From Rhytidiadelphus loreus (taxonomy: Eukaryota > Streptophyta > Bryopsida > Hypnales > Hylocomiaceae), in contig OX344761.1 of the NCBI GenBank assembly GCA_947034895.1, positions 77,251,839-77,315,838 on the forward strand: a stretch of DNA of 64,000 bases. Direction: 5' to 3'. Made by a program: the position numbers and the translations under genes. This document shows positions 1-12,346 of this stretch, in pieces (the stretch's first letter is position 1; every line of letters starts with the position of its first letter). The notes under the pieces were generated by a model. The model made no database searches. It saw nothing but the letters and a program-made list of their open reading frames with translations, and was not told the DNA's origin.

Positions 1-2478
1 ATCATTAAAAAACTAAAACTAGCAAATAGAGATTAAAAGTCCAAAATAGTAGTCATTGAGTAGATGATAAAACGCCAATTGGACGAGCCCTAGGGCACCC
101 ATTTAGAATTTGAAGATTAAAACAAAAAGAACCCAGATGTGCCCGCTTTATCTCAAAGATAAAGATAAAACACTTACACCATTGTATGTGTTCATCTAGA
201 TTGTTTACATTAATTATCTATCATAATTAGCCCTTCAACTCCATCCAACAAAATCATCTATAATTATAAACTACCCATTAAGACTATCTAACTTGACTAT
301 CTAGTAGGACTATTTGTTGGGAAGTCCATCTAGAAGGTCCATCTGGATGCCTGTCTAATGGGTCTAATTGTCTATTAAAAGTTTAAAACCATTCCAAGAG
401 ATCGTATAGAGTGTCACTACTCAAGAATCGTAGAGCTCATTTGTCAAGTGGTCTTGTCCATTTAAATTGCGGTTGTTTTTATCTAGTCTTTGGGTACAAG
501 TGAGCTAATAGAAGCCAATGGTGACCATAAAAAGATCCTTTGGAGAATCCTTTATGAAATTTTAATGGAATGTTCAATTCAAAAACTTCATCAATTTTAT
601 CAAAATTAGTTCTAAAAATTATTCAAAGTTGTCAACAATGACATATTCTATTCAAAATATCATTACTTTCAATGAAAAAGTTTCTATATAGTCTAATTTC
701 AAATTCAACAAAGAAATAAAAAGCATTGATTACAATCCTATTTTTGTACATTATTTAGATTAAATGATGACATCATAGACTATACAATATTCAAACATGA
801 TACAACAACATTTATGAATGACGAGGCATGTTTTTTTTGAAAAAATCTAAAACAATTTGAGCTAGACATTCCATAATGGTCCCCCAAATGTAGTGGTTAC
901 GTCAAAGTTGGCTTCTATTACCTCAATTGAAACCCTCTCCACCACAATAATTAAATTACATTTATCCCCTCCCAATGACCTTGACCATGAATATTCTATT
1001 CTACCAAATGCCAAGTTTGAATCTTAAAATTATAATAGACGTTTTGACATCGTAACTTAGAATACTTATTTTTATAAAAATGAATAGACTTCATTTTACC
1101 TACTTGTTCATAATGCCATTATATGGTCAATTATTGGCTCCATAACAGAAAGCAGGTTTTTCCATTATGTTACATTTGGAAGTATATAAAAATAGTGCAA
1201 TTGAATTTTGATAATTCATCATTGAATGCATTGATGGCTTTCAATCAATTTTCATGTAATATCATGAAATTTGATTTTTAAAATTCACCAAAAGTTCTGG
1301 AGTTTTATTTTTTGAGATTGAAAATTGATATTTAAGATGGCAACTTCCTTACAATAATTCCTTACTTATTAGACTAATATTTGTACGTATTGTTAAAATT
1401 AGATTCATATGATTTGCTTTCTATATCTTAAATGAGGTTGTTTGTTTGTTTTGCTTATAATGAGATTTTTTGAATTGTGCACCTCCTAGTCACGTTCTTC
1501 ATTGGGTTAGAAAGTCCTTTGCAAGGAGGGATGCACAAACTTCATTTCATGCCATTTGGACCTATGGTATGAAAGTTATTGAATTTTGAAGTTTTGTGAA
1601 TAAAAAAATAGATAATTATTTTAATTTTAATTTTATTTCAATTGTGGCAATGGCATAGCCGCACTTGGCACACTAGACTATACCTTAAATGAGGTTGTTT
1701 GATTGTTTTATTAATTTTTTTGTTGCAATGAAATCTTTTGAAGTTTTGAACTATGTCACAATGGACTTGTTTGGAATTCCCTATGATTAGTTTGGAGATT
1801 GTGTAGTTTGTCCTTGCTAGTTTTTACTAGTTTTTATGTTTCCCTGTGTTCTAATATCATCATGGGGGGATCTTCAAAGAATTCCTATAGATAAGGAAAT
1901 TGAGTGGGCTTTCCATGCAAAATTTTTCATAAACTCTCTGCAAAATAATCCCCCTTATGCAATCCAAATTGGTAGATTTTACAACAAATTGACATATTTT
2001 ACATTTCAATGTTGTCCCACCTAACATTTGGTAGATTTTACAAGATGCAATTGTCCCATATTGATTGTCAAGAGTAAGCTGTCAATCTTCATGACAATGA
2101 TTTCTATTCACAAAAATCTAACATTCTAAAATTTGTTTGTTTAGAAACCTAAGAAATTCTATTATTTTCTGAAATTGTAAAACAAATAAAATTTACATGT
2201 TACTAACGTTTTGATCTCTTGAAACCTAGAAAAGTTGAACATATACAAAATTTTTGAAACATACAAATCAATGACATTGGAAATTCATAATCTACATACT
2301 AGTAAGATATGAACCTTCAAAATCTACAAATTATTTTGAATATGTACACTGAATTTTACATTAAATTTAGATTTCAGATGCATAAATCTACATTCTAGAA
2401 TATTGAATTTCATAAATTGAATCGATTCGGAGTTGGAGATATCTGCAAATAACATTGAAAAATGCATAGCTTCCTCCC
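1..2478. repeat. Duplicated intergenic flank, unit 1 (matches about 28.38-31.3 kb)
   Basis: No gene is seen. The first 60 bases match about 28382-28455. Positions 90-480 match about 29420-29820 (phrase GTGCCCGCTTTAT). Positions 960-1760 match about 30320-31260 (phrase ATCATTGAATGCATTGATG). The order is kept, with extra DNA in one copy or the other, as expected for an old tandem segmental duplication with later insertions. Within it, 1040-1170 is inverted relative to the other copy. The 62-codon open frame at 1836-2024 shows no recognisable features. Confidence 0.7.
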
Positions 2479-2482
2479 TTAA

Positions 2483-3263
2483 CCCCGAAACGTCCAAATA
2501 ATGTTTTTTGGCAATATAGTGATTTTGGGCAGCTCACTACAAATGGATTTTTTTTTTTTTCTTTGAAAATTTACACAATATGGGGACAAGGAGTAGCTTT
2601 AAGGCCCAACAATTTTCATAACTTTTGACTACATGATTCAAAAGTTATTGCATGATATGTAATTTTCAATATTCAACGGGTAGTTTGTGGGTAGTTATGG
2701 AATCTCTACTCTAACTAAAAGAAACTTTGAAGTCCTTTATTTAACTCAATTTTAAATATTTTTGAAAAAAAACAAAATAAGGTTTGTATTGTTTATTACA
2801 ACATTGGAATTGGCATTTTTCAATTCTATAAATAAATTGTTAACAATTTAGTATTTTTAATCATTCTCTACTTCTTTCTATTTACTATTTTTTTCCTATA
2901 TGTTGTAGAATTCCAAATGATCTAAATTTTTTCAAGCATGTAGCCAAATTGACTTGAGGAATGAATCCAAAGAGTTACCACCATTTTGGACATTTTTTCA
3001 TACAAATGTGACCTTGTGAAGTGTAGCTGCCTGTATTTTCAAAGGGCCCCCCAAAAGATTTTTGTCACTTCAAATGTTAATATCTTGCAATCTACATGGT
3101 GGAAAATTCTGAATTTTTTCCCACATTTTTTCTAACTATTTTACTACAAGATTGTACGATTATATTTGTCCAAAAATGTTTTTCATCTAAAATTTGGTGC
3201 TTGTAAATGCAAGGGTAGTTTTAGAGTAGTTTTGGTAAAAACATAGTCTCTGACATTTAGGGG
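2483..3263. mobile_element. TTAA-flanked piggyBac-like non-autonomous element, old copy
   Basis: The left end CCCCGAAACGTCC follows TTAA (2479-2482). The right end reads ACATTTAGGGG and is followed by TGAA. The interior shares phrases with the elements at 3791, 19393 and 47371 (for example the tract around CATTTTTTCATACAAATGTG). It has no long reading frame. The ends are more degenerate than in 3791-4718, so this looks like an older copy. Confidence 0.5.
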
Positions 3264-3790
3264 TGAATAGAATTCCTTGTCTCACATTTTCTTGTGACGG
3301 ACACATTCCTTGTGTGTAGAAAAAAGAGGTAAAAAAGGGCATTGTCGTAGGGGATTTCTATTATAGTGCCTATAGGGGACTTTGAAAATGTTCACTATGT
3401 GTGCCTCTAGATCACGTTCTTGGTATTGTATGTTGGAAAATTCTTTGCAATTGAAGAGGGGTGTAGGGGCTTTGTTTTGTGGTGCGATTTGGACCTACTT
3501 TGTGAAAAATTGGAAATTATTGAATTACAAAGTTTCTATAAATTAAAAAATTAAAAAATTATTTACTTTTGCATTGTTAATGGCATATGGTGTGAAAATA
3601 TAAATTTTTGAATCATTTTTGAATCTTAAATTATCCTAAATTATGAATCTTTTAAATTGTATGTCACTCGATTGCATTCTTGGCACCATTGAAAAGCTCT
3701 CTGTGAGAAGGGGATGTACAAACTTTGTTTTGTGGTGTTTGGACATACAATGTGAAGGTTATGGATTTTTGAGTTATTTTTGGATCTTAA

Positions 3791-4718
3791 CCCCTAAAGG
3801 ACCGGACTGTGTTTTTTGGCTGTATAAATTTTTTGGGCAGGTACCTACGAGCGGAGTTTTTCATATTTGGGACTGAAATTTTAATAGAATGTGGGGGCAA
3901 TGAAGATCTTTCATATGCACCAAATTTCATGACATTTGGAAATACGAGTCAAAAGTTATAGCCTAACATGTTACTTTTTTTCCCAACCGGGCAGTTCGGG
4001 CAGATCAGAAAAAATCACTTTTTTCATAAACAAAAATTTGGAATTGATTTTCTAGAGTTTTATATACACAAAAAGCTTTGAATCATTCCGTTTTGATCAA
4101 TGAGTCAAAAGTTATGAGGATTTTTTGTTTGCGGGCAGTTTTGGATTTCCTACTCTAAAATAAACTTTGAAATCCTTTATCTTACCCAATTTTCAATATT
4201 TTTGGACAAAAATAAAATCGTAGGATGTAGATACATTTTTACAACATTTCGACCATTGGGATTGGAAATTTTTAATTCCATATTTAAATTGTAAATAATT
4301 TAGTATTTTTAATCATTCTCTACTACTACCTACTTACTATTTTTTTTCCTATATGTTGTATTATTCCAAATGATCTGAAAATTTTCAAGCATGTGGCCAA
4401 CTTGTCTAGGAAAACAAATCCAAAGAAACACCACCATTTAGGTCATTTTTTCATAAAAATGTGAGCTTGTGAAGTGCAGCTGCCCTGCTTTTTGCAGGGT
4501 AAAAAAAATGATTTTAGTTAATTTGAATGCTTATATCTTGCAATCCACGCGGTAGAAATGTCTGAAATTTTTACCACATGTTTTTGATACTATATAATAC
4601 AAGATCCTACGGTTAGATATGTCAAAAAAAAGTATTTTTTTCAAAATTTTGGTACTTGTACTAGAAATGGCAGTTTTGGAGCGTTTTTGGTGAAAGTATA
4701 GTGACGATCCTTTAAGGG
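3791..4718. mobile_element. TTAA-flanked piggyBac-like non-autonomous element, 928 bp
   Basis: TTAA lies on both sides (3787-3790 and 4719-4722). The left end is CCCCTAAAGGACC and the right end, reverse complemented, is CCCTTAAAGGATC, giving a terminal inverted repeat of about 13 bp. TTAA targets and ends starting CCC are hallmarks of the piggyBac superfamily. No transposase frame is present, so it would depend on an enzyme encoded elsewhere. The 77-codon frame at 3643-3876 crosses the border and is probably chance. Confidence 0.65.
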
Positions 4719-4722
4719 TTAA

Positions 4723-5500
4723 ATTATTCCCAATTATAGGTCTTTTGCACCGTGCATCATTTGATCATGTTCTTGGTATTGTTAGAATCTCTTTGTGACT
4801 CTACATAGAAGTGTGTATGGATTTTGTTTCATTGTGTTTGGACATATGGTGTGAAAATTATAGATTTTTGAATTAATCTTGGGTATCAAATTATTTTATG
4901 ACAAAAATTGGGCCATGACACAAGGCTATACTAGTATTGATTGATATTAGGATAAGATATTTCAAGAGCTTTCAGAAAAAAAATATGATAATAATATCAT
5001 TCAAAAAATCAATTGATAAGCCTATAATAAGAAAAATTAACTGCACAAAGAAGAAAGGTATAAGCCATTCAATTCCTATAACTCATTGCATAAGTAAGTT
5101 GTAAGAATTGAATGGCTTACCCCTCATTGCATTGTAATACAAATACGATAAGTATTAAAAAATTTATGATACAATATAATAACTTATAATAGTAGTTGTT
5201 CTTGAATCTAAATGAGATTTCATTTTAATTAAATTTGAAGTTTATATTTAATATCTTAAAATTTATCATATGAAAGATATCTTCACACATATGACAAGCT
5301 TATCACATGATCATAACCCATCCTTAAATTATATGAGAATTGCCGCACCCGGGGATTTGGTTGCCATGATCGAGCTGCCTACGAATGCAAGGGTGCGAAA
5401 GATTGCGTTTGAAAATGGACTTCTGGAAGCAAAGGGGATTTGCCAATCTTGTTCGCCGGGTACGACAGGCTACAAAATCTCTGTTCTAGCTAATCACAGT
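4723..5500. other. Intergenic DNA, partly shared with unit 2
   Basis: AT-rich, with no gene seen. From about 5265 (ATATGAAAGATATCTTCACA) to 5505 it matches 34150-34290 of unit 2, then resumes as 5515-5800 against 35190-35480. The 78-codon frame at 5270-5506 is not kept open in unit 2 and is treated as chance. Confidence 0.5.
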
Positions 5501-5862
5501 CAATGAAACCGAATATTCAATCATTTTAAATGGCAAATTTCGGCGCATCAAAAGTGGCCCAACAAAAACTTCAGATCCATACGAAGCCCATCGGTTTCAG
5601 AGCGCCATAATTTCACAGTAATAGTACAACCCATTTGAACGAATATGCATGACCAAGTGGGCAACCACAGCAGAAGGACTATTACAAACACTCACGGAGT
5701 AATTGGTTTCATAGCCACTGTACTGTACATATTAAGTGATCGAGCGGTACTGTAACAAGGAGATAATTATATCGACCTCTGTTTAGAAACTAGCTGAAAG
5801 TTCTAACTTCCAGTGACAGGCAGACTCTCAACTAGATTAGTGAATTTCAGTGTTTATATACA

Positions 5863-5895
5863 AACCAAAGCGGAAACCAAAGCGGAAACCAAAGC
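5863..5895. repeat. Short tandem repeat, 12-bp unit
   Basis: About two and a half copies of ACCAAAGCGGAA below the gene 1 tail-exon duplicate. The matching place in unit 2 has a single copy, so the expansion is specific to unit 1. Confidence 0.7.
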
Positions 5896-6023
5896 TCAAC
5901 GTGATCGATCGATCCGAAGGTCAGCGTGGGTTAGGACTGTACATGTACAAGCGGACACGGCGAATCTTGCTGTCATGGATGTATGGAATTTTGAAGTATG
6001 AGGCTCCCCTAGTGCGTCCCCTA

Positions 6024-6190
6024 ATTTAAAAACTGCCTGGCTCGAATCTGACTTACTGAGCTCCTCAGCGATACTGAGATCATCCGAAGGTCCGCGTCGG
6101 GCGAGGCCTGGTAGACGAAAGATGCTTTCCCCGGTGAGCTTCCTTCCTCCGGGACGCTGTCATAAGCCGCTGACAGGCAGGCATGCACTC
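6024..6190 (-). pseudogene. Decayed duplicate of the RLK tail exon, unit 1
   Basis: About 180 bp past the gene 1 stop the sequence again resembles the end of exon 17. It starts AACTGCCTGGCTCGAATCTG, against AACTACCTGGCTTGAATCTG at the real stop, then continues through the GATCATCCGAAGGTCC and CTTCCTTCCTCCGGGAC segments. Read on the minus strand it has indels and stops, so it is not a usable reading frame. Equivalent copies lie below genes 2 and 3, so the partial tandem duplication is older than the gene duplications. Confidence 0.75.
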
Positions 6191-7048
6191 TACTAGATCT
6201 CAGTACTTGTTTTTACAAAAAAACAAAGAACAATGTGATCGATCAACCCTAGGATCGGACCAGGACAGTTGTTTTCGATACTTTCCAGATCTGATGCAAT
6301 CGAAATGGACCGGAATGTGATCGATCGATGTCTGGATTTCTATAGTTCGAGGCTCCCTACTCTCCAAACTACCTGGCTTGAATCTGACTGAGCTCCACAG
6401 CGATACTAAGATCATCCGAAGGTCCACGTCGAGGCCTGCCGTGGCCCTGGTAGTACGCTTGCCCGGACGCGCTTCCTTCTTCCGAGACGCTGTCCAGGCC
6501 GCTGTTGCTATTGTTCCTGTAGGCCACGGATCCTCGTTGCGACCGGGTTCCCGGCTTGTAGGCTGGCTCGCTCTTCCCCTCTCCCAGAACCAGCACTTCC
6601 GATTCCGTGTCGCTCTGCAGGATTGAGACTATGCGAGCCATGGAAGGTCGCTTCTCGGAGGCGTTTTGGATACACAGAAGGCACACATTAATGACGCGTA
6701 GGACGTCGCGGACTTCATCGTCGGTCAGGTCGAGCATGGGGTCGACGAGGTCGAGTAGTCGGTCTTTCCCGTGGAGGATCCAGGCCTGCAGGATGTTCGA
6801 TGATCCAGAAGTTAGAAGAACGATTCCGTTGAAATGGGGCATTCCGATCGCCATTTTGACATTGATTGATGTCATTAATACTCAATCTCAAGTCATGAAA
6901 CTGGCACAACTCCGATCCGACGCCAAAAATCGAGAAATATATATAAATAATACGTGTCAACAGTCTTAAGCCTAGAACAGATAAGAATATACGATTCGAA
7001 ACGAGCGTTTCCCTGATTATTTTCCATTTTTTAGTTACTTGAGGGTTT

Positions 7049-7220
7049 AACGGATATTTCGTTAAAATGGCGATATTTTTCCGCCATTTTTCCATTCATT
7101 TTCTGGATATTTCAGACCACATGGTCTAAAGTCTAGGACTGGTTTACATTGCAGACCACATGGTTTAAACCACAAAGTGCCAAGTTTGTGGACTATTGCC
7201 ATTTTAACGAAATATCCGTT
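7049..7220. mobile_element. MITE in intron 16 of gene 1, 172 bp, with GTTT duplication
   Basis: The ends are inverted repeats AACGGATATTTCGTTAAAA and its complement, and GTTT flanks both sides (7045-7048 and 7221-7224). The same introns of genes 2 (near 36712-36724) and 3 (near 53956-53968) read straight through, GAGGTTTGACTGCGCC and GAGGGTACACAGCGCC, so they are empty sites. The interior resembles the element at 52534-52659 (CCATTTTTCCATTCAT, CAGACCRCAYGGTCTAAA). Confidence 0.8.
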
Positions 7221-10200
7221 GTTTACAGCGCCAATCCAAGGAAATTGATGTTTAGTTGCTTGAGCACGTGATACAGGGCGCCTGCGGGAGTCGATTCTTC
7301 TAGTACAATGGTTAAGAATGTTACTCTTTCCTTCGACATCAATAAATTATACACAATTATTAAGGAACTCTACACGCTTGGAGGCAAATGTAAACCGCAG
7401 TTGTAGAATTCGGTACTTTGAGCAATAGGGTCTGGCAAACTACATGGTTCAACAGAGGCGGAGATCATACCCATTTGGAGAGGTACACTTGGTCTAGATC
7501 ATATGAATCATCAATGTTCCGTCGACCACTGATAATCTCCAAACACAACACTCCAAAGCTGTAGACATCCACTTTGTCGCTCAGTTGGCCAAGGGAAGCA
7601 TACTCTGGTGCCAAGTACCCTCTGCATAGTTGATCATTAATTTTGCACAATAATCAATGAGGATAGAATATTGAAAAAACATCACTCTAAGGACAACAGA
7701 AGGACAAAATAAAAAACATGAATCATTCCGACTGTCACAGTACTGAAAGATGGAATTACTTTTACGAAAAGAGGTGATGCTTACTTTGTTCCGGCAACAT
7801 GAACAGTCATGATATGGCTTTGTTCGTCCGGGAATAACAGAGCCAAACCGAAGTCCGCAATCTTGGGTTCCATATTCTTAGCTAACAAAATGTTGCTCGC
7901 CTTGATGTCCCGATGGATGACCCTTGGATGTGCCAACGCATGCAGATAATGCAAACCACGCGCAATCCCCAGACAAATCTTTAGCCGCACAGGCCAACTG
8001 ACCACCTGCCTTGTTGTTCCTGTCGTAATGTACATGATAACGAACTTAGTATTAGCTAAGTATCAAGATTCAAATACGAAGGGATGTAAACAACAATATG
8101 CCAGTGGTAGCTGAGAAGATGATTTGAGGAAATTGAAATGTAGAAACAAAGATAAGTGTGACTCGAGGTGGATGAGTCCCCAAACATACCAAGTAAAACT
8201 TGGTCGACGTCTAAGTTATCCACATACTCGTAAACCAGCAACCTTTGGTGTTCTCGAAAGCAACATCCTTTCAGGTTCACCAGGTTTCTGTGCTTCATTC
8301 CAGTGATAAGGACAACTTCGTTTGAGAATTCATCGAGGCCTTGTGAGGTTTTCACGAACAGCTGCTTCACAGCCACCACGTGGCCATTTGGAAAGATACC
8401 CTGCACTGGTGCAAGAGATGCTCAGAATGTATCGCACAAATTCCCAAATTCACAGCAATTATGCTTCAAACACTGACTGACATCAGAATTGACGTTAATA
8501 GTGGTGTTAAGTACCTTGTAAACTGCGCCATAGCCACCCTCGCCCAGCTTCATATCGGCATGAAAGTCTCGTGTGGCCGCCTTGATCTCATTGTAGGAAA
8601 ATATGGTGGGCTTGACATCATACTCTTCAAATTCTGAAGAGCATAGAATATAATTAAGTTAGCACCAATGAAATCCAAGGTACTCACACCGAGAAAGTGT
8701 CCATGGACAAGACTAATACAGGAATCTTCACGGCTCCTGAGTACTCACTCTTGCTGAACTGAAGTTGCAGATACTTTTTGTATCTTCTGTTTTTGTAAAG
8801 TAAAGCTCCCACAACAACTGCCAGTATCAGTATCACCGAAATCACACTGGTCGCGACGGCAGCGATGATGACCTTGCGGTTGCTTGTTTTTGCTGCACAA
8901 TAACACATAAGGATCCTTGGAATCATATCATTCACATAATTCCTAAGTCCTTAACAAAGTAACATAATCAAAGATTTATTTTTAATATACAAATGCTCAG
9001 GGGCAACGTCAATTAAATGAACACTGACCTGGATTTAGAAAGCAGATTTGCTTACAGAAGCATCTTTGGCCATCATTTCCAGAGTCATAGTGATCACAAT
9101 ACGGATTCCCATCTAGTCTGCAAATATAATTTATCCACACGAAGCTCAGGACACACAAGTCTAACTATTGCTAGTAGTAACCACATTATTTGTCTAAATT
9201 AATGCCTAGCTCTCCTTTGAATCTGAAAGAATGTTCCAAGCGATGACTACGATACTGGATTTGCGGGCTCTATTGAGCAGCAAGGGGTTATCAGTTACTA
9301 AATATCCACTCCTGTTCAGCCATGGAAAGTGCATTGAGAAACTATACGTAATTCAACTATAGTGTCACTTGTAACAATTGAATGCAGTACGAACTGGAAG
9401 GCCAAGGGTCTTGGGTTACATACTTGATGACAGTGGTGACGTTCTCGATGGAGAATGCGTCATATGTTACATGGGTGATGCTGTTGTTGCTCAAACTCAG
9501 CATCCTCAACTTGTTGGTTGAATTAGAATCCGAATTTGTGAGTAGTAATTGCAGTTCGTTCATCCGGATAAGGTCAAGTTCTCCTGAAAGACTGTTGTTG
9601 TGCAGGTACCTGCATTTCAGACAAGGTGGTCAATTGTACGCTAGGTTTGTATAAATTGATATTATATTCATGATATATGTTACTGAGGGCATAGTCCTCG
9701 AATTGATATAACTTTATAATCCACTGAAGTCGTATATACTGTATAGTTTGCAGATCATATGAGCGATTATTTATGAACCCAGGTAAAGCAAATGAATATT
9801 GGTCCACGCAAGCATTTAGGTTACGTGGAACAGGGGATGCCACTCACAGTTCTTGCATGTTGCCAAGGTAACTTGTGGAATTTCAAGCTGGAAGACCACC
9901 AGACAGATTATTGCCAGACAGGTCTAGCGTAGTCACTTTGGTACTCAGATTGAAGGTATCCTGTAAATTCCCTGTCCAGGTGAAATTGTTTCTGGCCAAA
10001 TTCCTGGTTCAAATCCACACATGCATGCCAGCCGTGAGCCAAGATATTGATTTACATGTCGAATTATTCCTGTTTGTTAAAATGGCATGTTTCAAGGCAC
10101 CAATATTGTGGCATTCAAGTGGCCATAACCTGAAAACTAGGACACGCATAAATTCAAGCTAGGTTTCAGATGGGTGTTTTCACTGAAATCCGCCGATTTC

Positions 10201-11867
10201 ACAAATATGAGGTTCAGAGGAACTACGAACAATGTTTGTGCTCACTATCTTGTGCAGTTTCAATGCAATTTCTAAATGACCATGAGTGACCTTAAACTCG
10301 ATCATTTCTGCAAATGAAGAAACCAAATTCGAAAAGGATCATCATCAGTGCTTACACAGTCTGTAGGGCGGGGAAATTTCTAAGATCTGGTAACGACCCC
10401 ACAAATTCATTCCCAGAGACATCCCTGCATTATCACCAGAAATTAAAGCAGTTAGGAGTGTCACATACCTCTCGGAGAACAATGGCTACTCTCCAGGAAG
10501 CAGAATGATTAGATTAGGTTTCAGCAAGTTAATATATTCAAACGGTGTAAAGTGATCAGGGAAAGTAGACAGGCATAGCTTACAAATAAATCAATTTATG
10601 CATCGTAGATAGGTTTGGCAACTCCCCAGTGAACTGATTGTTAGATATGTCCCTGCCAGGAATCAACAGAATCCATCACGCACATGTTCCAATGGGACAC
10701 AAACTCAGCATATATGTATGTACAAATATACAAAAGGAAATTCCCACTAAATTATAGAAATTATCAGTTGAAATGGAAATGTTTTGTACCATTGTACTAA
10801 ACTGAAACCTGTGCCTGTCCTACCAGAAGACACTCATCACCAAAGAGACATTGATTCAGCGAAAGATGCAAACCGACTTACAGTGTTTCTACTTCCGTCT
10901 TATTCGTGAAAGCGTCATACGGAATGGGTCCCTCTAGAAGATTGTTACCAATGCTGAGTACTTGGAGGTAATGCATGGCACTGAACTGGTCAACCGGATA
11001 CAGTCCAACGAACTGATTGCCACTCAGATCCCTGCTCAATTTTCAGATCAAAGGAATTAGACTACTGAACCGGAATATTGGGATGATAAGTAAATCAAGC
11101 ACTTTGAGCTAAGTACTAAAGTATTTCCCTGGATAAAGATTAAGTTCGATTATTTCATTTAATTGGCAGGATTCCAGCCCCAAAAAGTGAGACATACATG
11201 TACAAATAGGTGCAAAACGTAGGATAGGACGGTATAGATTTTTGTTTCAGAACGCGAATTCTAAAAGGTGCCGAAGTATTTGAAATACCACCAATTAAAC
11301 GAAATTGAAATCATCCAAAACGCAAGCGTAATTACACAGGCTCTTCAAGAATGAGAGGAAACTCACAATTGCACGAGAGGCCAGAAATAGGTCCAGTCCG
11401 GAATAGTTCCGTTGAAACCATTGTCGTGAACATCCCTACACATATATTCAGGTGCAAGCAGTTTGTATTATTTGATAGCCAGGTCAGAATAGTGGACAAT
11501 GAAAATCATCTTATTGGCTACAAATTGAACTCAGTCCAAATGATAATTGATCATTGATGGTCCTATCATTGGGGGCAGTTAGCAAACTTACAAAACATTC
11601 ATCCATAAATTCTGGAGTCCGAGAGGAAGTGGACCGGTGAGTTGAGGATTTCCTGTCAATTCTCTGGAAGCATCAAAGGATATGATTGTCAGCTGGAAGA
11701 TAATTCAGGTAACTGGGGAACACTGGTGCAGTTTTCTAATTTATTCTGAGAAGTTCGATATGATCATCGTTACCATCTAACAAAGGTTGAGAAGCATGTT
11801 AACATTCAGCAGCTTTGCATATTGAAACTTAGCCAATACATGTTTTTTATTTAGCATAACTAACGTC

Positions 11868-12346
11868 AATTTTGTTAAACTCGCACAATTCCATTACTAA
11901 GATGGTCAATTTCGTTAAAATGGTGGTATTCCATTAAAATGGCAAAAAAGGAAACCACTGAAAGAATGAAAACAATGGAAAGATTGTCCGAGGGGAGTGG
12001 AAATGCGTGAACTAGGAGTGATTTGAATGTGCTAGGCATAAAATTGGCACATGTATGACCCTATCGCGGCACACTTATCCTCTTTTGTAGAAGATATTCC
12101 ATTAAAATGGCGTGCGGAATACCGCCATTTTAACGAAATTGACCATTAAGGCGCATTGGCACATTCCACTGAAATGGTTTAGCTAGAGAGCCGGGAATGG
12201 GAATGGGGTGAAAATCCTAGTTTTGCAAGTTATCAGTGCATAATGTTACCGATGAGATGAAATTTGCATATTTATCTGCATTATAAGCTATTTCATTTGT
12301 CAAAATGACACATGGAATACCACGAATTTAACAAAATTGACGTTAA
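11868..12346. mobile_element. Older inverted-repeat element in intron 3 of gene 1 hosting a second MITE
   Basis: The outer ends are AACGTCAATTTTGTTAAA on the left and TTTAACAAAATTGACGTT on the right. Genes 2 and 3 carry the same element without the inner insertion at about 41378-41609 and 58826-59057, so it predates the gene duplications. In unit 1 it is interrupted by the element at 11902-12146. Confidence 0.65.
11902..12146. mobile_element. Nested MITE inside the intron-3 element of gene 1, 245 bp
   Basis: Terminal inverted repeats start ATGGTCAATTTCGTTAAAA and extend about 31 bp through GGTATTCC. TAAG flanks both sides (11898-11901 and 12147-12150). In genes 2 and 3 the same intron reads TTCCATTAAAATGGCGTG without interruption (near 41401), so this inserted after duplication. 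Confidence 0.75.

Noticed and set aside
1836..2024. Short intergenic frames (62-90 codons) outside the RLK genes as small proteins
   Set aside because: None is kept open in the matching duplicated unit and none shows a recognisable motif. They are expected by chance.
6024..6190. Second tail copy as an alternative terminal exon
   Set aside because: It carries frame-breaking indels and stops in all three units, and no acceptor keeps the kinase frame through it.
6378..6969. Plus-strand frames overlapping the last exon of gene 1 (and the like at 35951-36527 and 53168-53437)
   Set aside because: They are shadows of the GC-richer kinase exon on the other strand.
8749..9117. Malectin domain between LRRs and membrane helix in the RLK genes
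   Set aside because: The exons run directly from the Cys cap (about 30 residues) to the membrane exon. The intron between is about 135 bp (137 bp in gene 1) and too short to hide such a domain.
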